Origin: Lachnospiraceae bacterium
Lineage (GTDB): Bacteria; Bacillota; Clostridia; Lachnospirales; Lachnospiraceae
NCBI GenBank assembly: GCA_009787745.1
Contig: WQST01000189.1
Coordinates: forward strand, 1 to 5,027
Reading direction: 5' to 3'
Length of the DNA stretch: 5,027 bases
The notes beneath the pieces are model-generated. The model was not told where the DNA came from and did not search any database. It saw only the letters and a list, made by a program, of their open reading frames with translations. A program made the position numbers and the translations under genes. Positions within the stretch are counted from its first letter, which is position 1; every line of letters starts with the position of its first letter. Shown piece after piece: positions 1 to 5,027 of this stretch.

Positions 1-796
1 CGGCGCCAGCGCCGAGGAAATGAATGCTACATCTGTCGAAATCGAGCGGGCGGTAGAAACTGTCGCGGAAAAAGCCGGCGACGGCGCCGGTAAATCAGGA
101 GAAATCCATCAACGCGCATCAGAACTCGGTAAAAATGTCAGCAATTCGATTGACAAGTCGAATAATATTTTTAACGAAATCAAATCTGCTTTACAGAAAG
201 CACTGGAAGACTCGAAGGCGGTTGATGAAATCAACGCCCTTGCCGATGCGATCCTCGGTATTACCAGCCAAACAACTTTGCTTGCTTTAAATGCATCTAT
301 TGAGGCTGCCAGGGCCGGTGAAGCCGGACGCGGATTCGCCGTCGTCGCTAATGAAATTAGTGCTTTAGCCGATAATTCCAAGAATACCGTTACGCAAATA
401 CAAGCTATCACGAAGGTCGTTATGGCTGCTGTTAATGCCCTATCAGCCAGTTCAACCAATTTGCTTAACTTCGTTTCTGATGATGTCATGAAAGATTATC
501 AGGATATGCTAAAGGCTGCTGATTCCTATAACAGTGATGCCGTATACATGAGTGATATGACGACTGATTTAAGCGCCACATCCGAAGAATTACATTCTTC
601 AGTACAGGTTCTGATGCGGGCAATCAGCGAAGTATCAAGTTCCGCTCAGGAAGGCGCCAGAACGACCAGTACTGTCGCCGAACAAACTAACGACATCTCT
701 ATGGATGCCCAGACAATCGTTGCCAGCATGGGTAAAACCAAGGAAACTTCACATAACCTCAAAAGTATTGTCAATAATTTTAAATTAAGAAGATAA
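1..796 (+). CDS. Methyl-accepting chemotaxis protein, C-terminal signalling domain (5' partial)
   Basis: This is the cytoplasmic signalling part of a chemoreceptor that controls the CheA kinase through CheW. The frame is open to the left edge (first complete codon at base 2), so the true start, ligand-binding domain and any membrane segments lie upstream; the ATG at base 20 is internal. About 264 residues are visible, almost all long helix. The highly conserved hairpin tip is at bases 302-355 and reads EAARAGEAGRGFAVVANE, preceded by QTTLLALNASI. Candidate methylation sites with Glu-Glu pairs are SAEEMNAT at the left edge and TSEELHSS near base 584. Between the tip and the second site is a less regular Asp/Tyr-rich stretch (about bases 470-560), which I recall from clostridial receptors. 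The protein ends in KLRR, with no NWETF-type CheR-docking pentapeptide. A terminator follows directly, so it is probably transcribed separately from the pot genes. The family is certain; the ligand is unknown. Confidence 0.95.
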   Translation, partial: GASAEEMNATSVEIERAVETVAEKAGDGAGKSGEIHQRASELGKNVSNSIDKSNNIFNEIKSALQKALEDSKAVDEINALADAILGITSQTTLLALNASIEAARAGEAGRGFAVVANEISALADNSKNTVTQIQAITKVVMAAVNALSASSTNLLNFVSDDVMKDYQDMLKAADSYNSDAVYMSDMTTDLSATSEELHSSVQVLMRAISEVSSSAQEGARTTSTVAEQTNDISMDAQTIVASMGKTKETSHNLKSIVNNFKLRR

Positions 797-807
797 GTAC
801 CGTTTAA

Positions 808-855
808 TAAATAAATAAAAAGACAGAGGATGCCCTCTGTCTTTTTATTTATTTA
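808..855 (+). terminator. Intrinsic terminator after the chemoreceptor gene, possibly bidirectional
   Basis: A perfect inverted repeat of 22 bp (808-829 with 834-855) surrounds a four-base loop, ATGC. The core of the stem is AGACAGAGG / CCTCTGTCT, immediately followed by TTTTT and an ATTTATTT tail. The stem starts 12 bases after the chemoreceptor stop codon. Because the left arm is A-rich (AAATAAATAAAAAG), the minus strand also reads as GC-containing hairpin plus T-rich tail, so the element could stop transcription from either side. Only the + direction has an obvious client gene in this window. Confidence 0.92.
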
Positions 856-887
856 ATCCCAAGTAAATCTATCTTAGAAAAAACTAT

Positions 888-915
888 TTGACTTTTTCTC
901 CGCATAATGTATAAT
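888..915 (+). promoter_or_regulatory. Sigma-A type promoter of the regulator-pot operon
   Basis: TTGACT (888-893) and a perfect TATAAT (910-915) are separated by 16 bases, close to the housekeeping consensus. An A-rich run (878-883) lies just upstream, as in UP-like elements. The expected transcription start is around 921-924, giving a leader of roughly 70 bases before the regulator's ATG at 991. It is the only convincing promoter between the terminator and the operon. The start site is inferred, not seen. Confidence 0.8.
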
Positions 916-928
916 TGAAAACGAGTGT

Positions 929-958
929 GTTTAGTAATATTAAACTTTCGGTTTAATA
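929..958 (+). promoter_or_regulatory. Probable operator: three alternating GTTTAATA-type half-sites
   Basis: Three copies of one 8-base half-site lie between the promoter and the regulator start: GTTTAGTA (929-936, one mismatch), TATTAAAC (938-945, inverted) and GTTTAATA (951-958). The first two form a 17-bp inverted repeat with a single central base, the geometry expected for an XRE-type HTH dimer. The second and third form a perfect palindrome of 9-bp arms (937-945 and 951-959) around TTTCG. The cluster begins a few bases after the predicted transcription start, where a bound repressor would block initiation or elongation. The neighbouring HTH-cupin protein is the obvious candidate binder. 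An alternative is an RNA hairpin in the leader; it is not a terminator, having no T-run after it. Confidence 0.65.
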
Positions 959-990
959 TAAGTTCCGCTTGGCGGTGATAAAGGATTTTT

Positions 991-1530
991 ATGGATTTAG
1001 GCAGTAAAATAAAAGAACTTCGGATGCAAAAAGGCTTAACCCAGGAAGAGTTAGCCGACCGCAGTGAATTATCTAAGGGTTTTATTTCCTTATTGGAACG
1101 CGATTTGACCTCACCTTCTATCGCTACTTTGGCTGACATTCTTCAATGCCTTGGAACTGACCTAAAAGATTTCTTTACGGAAACGACTGATGAGCAGATA
1201 GTTTTTACCGCATCTGATTACTTCGAAAAGATAGATGATGAATTAGGGAATAAAATCGAATGGATTATCCCCAACGCGCAAAAAAATATTATGGAACCGC
1301 TCCGGCTGACACTTAAACCGGGCGGCTCCACTTATCCCGATAATCCGCATGAAGGGGAAGAATTCGGTTATGTTTTATCGGGCGGCATCACTATTATCTT
1401 GGGGAAACGCCGCATCATGGTCAAAAAAGGCGAGTCATTTTATTATAAAACCGATAGTACGCACTATATTAAAGCCAACGAGAAAAAGGGCGCGACGATT
1501 TTATGGGTCAGCAGTCCGCCCAGCTTTTAG
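991..1530 (+). CDS. XRE-family HTH / cupin transcriptional regulator, PuuR-like, of the pot operon
   Basis: This is a 179-residue DNA-binding regulator with the usual two-part build of the PuuR-like class. Residues 5-62 are an XRE helix-turn-helix (LTQEELADRSELSKGFISLL as core, then the recognition-helix tail and SPSIATL). Residues 103-175 are a cupin beta-barrel, with HEGEEFGYVLSG at 120-131, GESFYYK at 147-153, and the C-terminus LWVSSPPSF. Cupin motif 1 can be laid out as Gly112, Asn118, His120, Glu124, Gly131, and motif 2 contributes Gly147, His158 and Asn163. Relatives next to potABCD or putrescine-use genes regulate polyamine uptake or catabolism. Here the gene is first in the operon, 14 bases ahead of potA, with palindromic half-sites in its leader, so autoregulation is likely. 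The start is supported by AAAGGA (980-985), five bases before ATG. The effector (polyamine or metal) and the sign of regulation are not shown by the sequence. Confidence 0.93.
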   Translation: MDLGSKIKELRMQKGLTQEELADRSELSKGFISLLERDLTSPSIATLADILQCLGTDLKDFFTETTDEQIVFTASDYFEKIDDELGNKIEWIIPNAQKNIMEPLRLTLKPGGSTYPDNPHEGEEFGYVLSGGITIILGKRRIMVKKGESFYYKTDSTHYIKANEKKGATILWVSSPPSF

Positions 1531-1533
1531 GAG
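1529..1533 (+). promoter_or_regulatory. Ribosome binding site that decides the potA start
   Basis: AGGAG overlaps the regulator's TAG stop (1528-1530) and lies 11 bases before ATG 1545. The in-frame ATG at 1503 lies upstream of this site, inside the regulator gene, and would add 14 residues with no family counterpart. The site therefore favours 1545. The spacing is slightly long. Confidence 0.65.
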
Positions 1534-1544
1534 TATCGAGCAAT

Positions 1545-2645
1545 ATGGATTTCTTTAAAACCAAACCACTTATAAATTTAGAAAATATCAGCAAATCATT
1601 CGGCAATCAATTGATTATCGATGAGCTTGATCTCAAAATCCATGAAAACGAATTCATCACCTTACTGGGTCCAAGCGGATGCGGTAAAACAACGATTCTG
1701 CGCATTATCGGCGGTTTTGAAACACCCGATAAAGGGCGGGTTATTTTCGATAATACCGATATTACTCACTTACCTCCCAATAAACGGCAGTTAAATACGG
1801 TTTTCCAGAAATACGCGCTTTTTTCCCATATGAATATCGGCGACAATATCGCCTTTGGCCTAAAAATCAAAAATAAGTCAAAGGATTATATTAAAGATAA
1901 AGTCTCTTACGCGCTTAAATTGGTCAATCTGGATGGCTTCGAAAAGCGGATGCCCGATTCATTAAGCGGCGGTCAGCAACAACGTATCGCCATTGCCAGG
2001 GCAATCGTCAATGAACCGAAAGTTCTTCTGCTTGATGAACCGCTGGGCGCACTTGATTTGAAACTGCGTCAGGAAATGCAATACGAACTCATTCGGTTAA
2101 AAAATGACCTCGGTATCACTTTCATATATGTAACCCATGATCAGGAAGAAGCGCTAACGATGTCTGATACCATCGTTATCATGAATCAGGGCTATATACA
2201 GCAAATCGGCACCCCTGAGGGAATTTATAACGAACCTGAAAACGCCTTTGTCGCGGACTTTATCGGCGAAAGCAATATCATCGACGCGATGATGATCGAA
2301 GATAGATTAGTTGAGATATTAGGTACACGCTTCACCTGCGTTGATACCGGTTTCGGCAAAAAAACTCCCGTTGACGTCGTTATCCGACCTGAAGACGTCG
2401 TGCTTTGCGACCCCGCGGAGGGCATTATCAGCGGCGCCGTCAGTCATTTGATTTTTAAGGGCGTTCATTATGAGATGGAAGTTACGGCTTGCGGTTTTGA
2501 ATGGCTTGTCCATTCCACCGGAATGTTTCCCGTCGGTACCCCCGTCGGGATAAAAGTCGACCCTTTTAATATCCAAATCATGAACAAACCTGAATCAGAA
2601 GATGAACAAGCTGTTTCGCTTGAAGCGTTAGAGGAAAATTCGTAA
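1545..2645 (+). CDS. potA: Spermidine/putrescine ABC transporter ATP-binding protein PotA
   Basis: This is the ATPase that powers polyamine import; it acts as a dimer on the inner face of the membrane, docked to PotB and PotC. From ATG 1545 it has 366 residues, close to the usual size for PotA. The nucleotide-binding domain has all its motifs: Walker A GPSGCGKTT (42-50), Q-loop Gln88 in VFQKYALF, signature LSGGQQQR (140-147), Walker B VLLLDEP (160-166), D-loop GALD (168-171) and H-loop His198 in VTHDQEEA. A C-terminal regulatory TOBE-type domain follows (about 240-345), including VIRPEDVVL (279-287). The last 18 residues are an acidic tail. An upstream in-frame ATG (1503) overlaps the regulator by 28 bases and is less likely. 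The PotA assignment among related MalK/CysA-like ATPases rests on the TOBE region and on the potB, potC and potD neighbours. Confidence 0.96.
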   Translation: MDFFKTKPLINLENISKSFGNQLIIDELDLKIHENEFITLLGPSGCGKTTILRIIGGFETPDKGRVIFDNTDITHLPPNKRQLNTVFQKYALFSHMNIGDNIAFGLKIKNKSKDYIKDKVSYALKLVNLDGFEKRMPDSLSGGQQQRIAIARAIVNEPKVLLLDEPLGALDLKLRQEMQYELIRLKNDLGITFIYVTHDQEEALTMSDTIVIMNQGYIQQIGTPEGIYNEPENAFVADFIGESNIIDAMMIEDRLVEILGTRFTCVDTGFGKKTPVDVVIRPEDVVLCDPAEGIISGAVSHLIFKGVHYEMEVTACGFEWLVHSTGMFPVGTPVGIKVDPFNIQIMNKPESEDEQAVSLEALEENS

Positions 2646-2659
2646 CTGAGGTATTTAAA

Positions 2660-3523
2660 ATGACTCGTTCGGTCAATGATAATAACCGCAAATTAAATAA
2701 CAGGCGCAATTTCGGTACGATACTCATGGGCTCGCCGTATCTGGTATGGATGGCGGTATTCATTATCGTCCCGTTATTTATGATTCTGTACTACGGCTTA
2801 ATCGACAGGGACGGTCATTTCACCTTCGCAAATATCATGGCTATCGCCTCCCCTGTCCATTCCAAAGCGTTGTGGCTGGCTATTTTACTCGCCATCATCG
2901 CGACCGCAATCTGTCTGCTCCTCGCTTATCCTTTAGCTTTTATCCTTTCCCGAACCACCTTAAAGCGAAGCGGTTTCGTTATCCTTTTATTCATCTTACC
3001 GATGTGGATGAATTTTCTCCTGCGTACCCTTGCTTGGCAGGCATTATTAGAAAAAACAGGTGTTATTAATAATATCCTTGCTTTTTTAAGGCTTCCGCCG
3101 CTCAATATTATTAATACCCCTGCCGCCATCGTTTTTGGTATGGTCTACAATTTTTTACCTTTTATGATTCTGCCAATTTATAATAGTTTACTGAAAATTG
3201 ATGTAAACGTCGTCAACGCCGCCAGAGATTTGGGCGCCGGCAACATAAAAATACTGCAAAAAATTATTTTCCCCCTCAGCATCCCGGGTATTATCAGCGG
3301 CATAACTATGGTTTTCGTTCCTGCGCTGACGACTTTTGTTATCAGTAAAATCCTTGGCGGCAGTAAAATCCTTCTGATTGGCAATGTTATCGAAGAAGAA
3401 TTTACCCATGCAGGAAACTGGCATCTGGGTAGTGGATTATCAATCGTTCTGATGCTCTTTATCGTCATCAATATGATTGCTTCATCTATTTTTGACAAGA
3501 ATAGGGAGGGCAGTATGTTATGA
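2660..3523 (+). CDS. potB: Spermidine/putrescine ABC transporter permease PotB
   Basis: This is one of the two membrane subunits that form the polyamine channel. It has 287 residues with about six hydrophobic segments (roughly 25-46, 70-92, 104-126, 152-174, 207-228 and 257-277) and a basic, cytoplasmic-looking N-terminus. The EAA loop that couples to PotA is at 186-211: NAARDLGAG, then FPLSIPGI. Its first position is Asn186 instead of the common Glu. PotB-like sequence follows at 233-245 (GGSKILLIGNVIE). GAGG (2648-2651) sits eight bases ahead of ATG 2660, and the gap after potA is 14 bases. The stop overlaps the potC start by four bases (ATGA), typical of translational coupling. A 13-base in-frame direct repeat at 3343-3373 encodes SKIL twice. 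It is called PotB and not PotC because it comes first and lacks the PotC SLDDF motif. Confidence 0.95.
   Translation: MTRSVNDNNRKLNNRRNFGTILMGSPYLVWMAVFIIVPLFMILYYGLIDRDGHFTFANIMAIASPVHSKALWLAILLAIIATAICLLLAYPLAFILSRTTLKRSGFVILLFILPMWMNFLLRTLAWQALLEKTGVINNILAFLRLPPLNIINTPAAIVFGMVYNFLPFMILPIYNSLLKIDVNVVNAARDLGAGNIKILQKIIFPLSIPGIISGITMVFVPALTTFVISKILGGSKILLIGNVIEEEFTHAGNWHLGSGLSIVLMLFIVINMIASSIFDKNREGSML
3343..3373 (+). repeat. In-frame 13-base direct repeat inside potB
   Basis: CAGTAAAATCCTT occurs at 3343-3355 and again at 3361-3373, an 18-base period. Both copies are in the potB frame and encode SKIL, separated by Gly-Gly (SKILGGSKIL, residues 229-238). Reading is not disrupted. Confidence 0.85.
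3504..3509 (+). promoter_or_regulatory. Ribosome binding site of potC within the potB end
   Basis: GGGAGG lies in the last codons of potB (encoding Arg-Glu-Gly), ten bases before ATG 3520. A nearer ATG at 3515 is in the potB frame and opens only Met-Leu-stop, so it cannot start potC. Confidence 0.75.
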
Positions 3524-4344
3524 TCAAAACCGGCTATCGATTATTAAAGCTATACCGCAAAACAATCCGGAATTTTTATATCGGGCTTATCTTCGTTTTT
3601 TTGTACGCGCCGATTGTTACCCTGATCATCCTTTCTTTTAACGATTCAAGAACCCGCGCGAAATGGGGCGGATTTACCTTTAAATGGTATAGTTCTTTAT
3701 TCCGCAATGAAGAAATCATGGCCGCGCTTTTTAATACCTTGTCAATTGCCCTTATTTCGGCGTCGGTCGCGACTTTAATCGGAACGATTGCTTGTGTCGC
3801 CATCATGCGGATGAAAAAAACGAGCCGAACCGTCGTTATCGGCGTTACCAACATCCCGATGCTCAACGCCGAAATCGTCACCGGTATTTCACTCATGCTT
3901 TTATTTATTAGCTTAGGGATAAGGTTCGGTTATGGAACCATCCTCTTAGCACATATAACCTTCAATATTCCCTATGTGATTCTGTGCATCCTGCCCAAAA
4001 TGCGCCAGCTTAATCTAAGCACCTACGAAGCCGCGTTAGATTTAGGCGCAGGCCCCCTATACAGCTTCTACAAAGTCGTTCTGCCCGACCTGATGCCCGG
4101 AATCGTCGCAGGCTTTTTGCTGGCTTTCACGATGTCCTTAGACGATTTCATCATCACCCACTTTACCAAAGGCCCGGGTATCGACACCCTCTCGACCAAG
4201 ATTTACTCCGAAGTAAAAAAGGGCATCAAACCCGAAATGTATGCCCTTTCTACGATAATATTTATTTCTGTTCTGGTTCTTCTCTGGCTCGTTAATCGTA
4301 TTCCCGCCAAAGAAGCCGTTCAGAAAAAATCGGAAAAACATTAA
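3520..4344 (+). CDS. potC: Spermidine/putrescine ABC transporter permease PotC
   Basis: This is the second membrane subunit of the polyamine importer, pairing with PotB and contacting PotA through its EAA loop. It has 274 residues, with hydrophobic segments at about 20-40, 70-94, 104-130, 138-158, 190-206 and 243-259. Recognisable PotC features are LSFNDSR (38-44) after the first segment, a complete EAA loop EAALDLGAG (170-178) with VVLPDLMPGI (186-195), and SLDDF (206-210) after it. The C-terminus is short and lysine-rich. Its ATG shares four bases with the potB stop. The first Glu of the EAA loop is present here, unlike in PotB, so the two halves of the transporter differ at that contact. 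Confidence 0.95.
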   Translation: MIKTGYRLLKLYRKTIRNFYIGLIFVFLYAPIVTLIILSFNDSRTRAKWGGFTFKWYSSLFRNEEIMAALFNTLSIALISASVATLIGTIACVAIMRMKKTSRTVVIGVTNIPMLNAEIVTGISLMLLFISLGIRFGYGTILLAHITFNIPYVILCILPKMRQLNLSTYEAALDLGAGPLYSFYKVVLPDLMPGIVAGFLLAFTMSLDDFIITHFTKGPGIDTLSTKIYSEVKKGIKPEMYALSTIIFISVLVLLWLVNRIPAKEAVQKKSEKH

Positions 4345-4350
4345 CCCTAT

Positions 4351-4356
4351 AGGAGG
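4351..4356 (+). promoter_or_regulatory. Strong ribosome binding site of potD
   Basis: A perfect AGGAGG lies ten bases before ATG 4367, in the 22-base gap after potC. It is the best Shine-Dalgarno match among the genes starting in this window, which fits the usual need for more binding protein than permease. It also fixes the potD start; a second ATG at 4371 is out of frame. Confidence 0.8.
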
Positions 4357-4366
4357 AACACTCATA

Positions 4367-5027
4367 ATGAATGTTAAAAAACACAAAAAAGCACCTGTCT
4401 TCTTATTGCTAACCACCCTTCTTCTTTCCCTAAGCTTCTTAACTGCTTGCGGGGCAAAAGATGGGCCGAACGGCCGCGTCGTCGTCTACAACTGGGGCGA
4501 ATACTTAGACCCCGATACCATTAAATTGTTCGAAAAAGAAACAGGCATCAAAGTCGTCTACGATGAATATGAAACCAACGAAATCATGTACCCCAAAGTC
4601 GAATCGGGTTCATCCAATTATGATGTCCTATGCCCTTCTGATTATATGATTCAGAAACTAATTGAAAATGACCTTTTAAGCGAACTCAACTTTGACAATA
4701 TCCCCAACGCCAAAGCGCACATCGGCGCCGAATACTTCGAACGCTCCCAAGAATTCGACCCCACAGGCTCCTATTCTGTTCCTTACTGCTTCGGAACTGT
4801 CGGCATTCTTTATAATACCGCAATGGTTAATACCCCGATCGACTCATGGTCCGTGCTTTGGGATTCGCAGTATGCCGATAGTATTCTGATGCAGGATTCT
4901 ATTCGCGACGCATTTATGGTCGCTTTAAAACTTAACGGATTTTCGATGAACTCCGTTTCTGAAAATGAATTGATTATTGCCAGAGATGCTTTATTAGCGC
5001 AAAAGCCGCTTGTCCAAGCCTATGTCG
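4367..5027 (+). CDS. potD: Spermidine/putrescine-binding lipoprotein PotD (3' partial)
   Basis: This is the extracellular receptor of the transporter, anchored by lipid to the outer face of the membrane. The frame is open from ATG 4367 to the window edge, giving 220 residues of an expected roughly 350. Residues 1-28 are a lipoprotein signal: a lysine-rich start (NVKKHKK), a hydrophobic core, and lipobox LTAC with Cys28 as the lipidated residue. The mature part matches PotD: VVVYNWGEYLDP (38-49), FEKETGIKVVYDEYETNE (55-72), YDVLCPSDYMIQKL (85-98), YSVPYCFGTVGILYN (136-150) and ILMQDSIRDAF (173-183). By recall of E. coli PotD, Trp43, Tyr46, Ser91 and Tyr93 correspond to polyamine-contacting residues (Trp34, Tyr37, Ser83, Tyr85). 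The second lobe, including the Trp255/Asp257 region, is outside the window, so a spermidine versus putrescine preference cannot be read here. Confidence 0.95.
   Translation, partial: MNVKKHKKAPVFLLLTTLLLSLSFLTACGAKDGPNGRVVVYNWGEYLDPDTIKLFEKETGIKVVYDEYETNEIMYPKVESGSSNYDVLCPSDYMIQKLIENDLLSELNFDNIPNAKAHIGAEYFERSQEFDPTGSYSVPYCFGTVGILYNTAMVNTPIDSWSVLWDSQYADSILMQDSIRDAFMVALKLNGFSMNSVSENELIIARDALLAQKPLVQAYV

Noticed and set aside
109..489. Minus-strand open frame of 126 codons opposite the chemoreceptor
   Set aside because: It is antisense to the strongly conserved receptor hairpin and is a by-product of its codon pattern.
965..975. Small GC hairpin CCGC-TTG-GCGG in the leader, considered as part of a riboswitch
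   Set aside because: It is a four-bp stem alone in a leader of about 70 bases. There is no room for a known aptamer and no attenuator-like alternative with a T-run.
849..1139. Minus-strand open frame of 96 codons across the pot promoter and the regulator start
   Set aside because: It runs antisense to the promoter and the HTH domain, has no recognisable product, and is explained as a shadow of the regulator gene.
1503..1544. Upstream ATG that would extend PotA by 14 residues
   Set aside because: It overlaps the regulator's end, has no Shine-Dalgarno sequence, and the extension matches nothing in PotA. AGGAG at 1529-1533 supports ATG 1545.
4346..4353. Eight-base palindrome CCTATAGG overlapping the potD ribosome binding site
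   Set aside because: It has no loop or flanking symmetry and is short enough to be chance; it does not resemble the GTTTAATA half-site.
2..4729. Six copies of the palindrome GGCGCC (2, 83, 653, 2433, 3233, 4724), more than expected for this base composition
   Set aside because: Every copy is in frame as GGC GCC, encoding Gly-Ala, so codon preference explains it better than a DNA-level signal.
4692..4889. Plus-strand open frame of 65 codons inside potD
   Set aside because: It is out of frame with potD, which is continuous through this region with clear PotD motifs.

Overview
The window carries a polyamine-uptake operon behind the tail of an unrelated chemoreceptor gene, all on the + strand. 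The organism is probably an anaerobic member of the Firmicutes, Clostridia-like. The evidence is a lipoprotein-type PotD (lipobox ending in Cys28), strong AGGAGG-type ribosome binding sites, a moderate-to-low GC content with AT-rich intergenic DNA, and the gene order XRE-cupin regulator, potA, potB, potC, potD. No 16S or other phylogenetic marker is present, so the genus cannot be named.

Layout. Bases 1-796 are the C-terminal signalling domain of a methyl-accepting chemotaxis protein whose 5' part lies outside the window. A very regular intrinsic terminator (808-855) closes that unit. A sigma-A type promoter (888-915) and a cluster of three repeated half-sites (929-958) precede a 179-residue HTH-cupin regulator (991-1530). 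There follow potA (1545-2645, ATPase), potB (2660-3523) and potC (3520-4344), the two permeases, and potD (4367-5027), the substrate-binding lipoprotein, which is cut by the right edge of the window after 220 residues.

How they work together. PotD on the outer face of the membrane captures spermidine and/or putrescine and delivers it to the PotB-PotC channel. A PotA dimer binds the EAA loops of both permeases and powers import. The first gene encodes a PuuR-like regulator. The half-sites lie between promoter and start codon, so the likely arrangement is autoregulation of the whole operon in response to polyamine. That is inference from position and family; nothing in the window measures it. 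The genes are closely packed (14-bp, 14-bp, 4-bp overlap, 22-bp junctions), with no internal terminator and no obvious internal promoter.

This is a recognisable, known type of system and I see no wholly new one. The points worth a second look are the three-half-site operator, a distant copy of its half-site, a cupin with three of four classical metal ligands, the Asn replacing the EAA glutamate in PotB, altered acidic positions in the PotD binding site, and a small in-frame repeat in potB.
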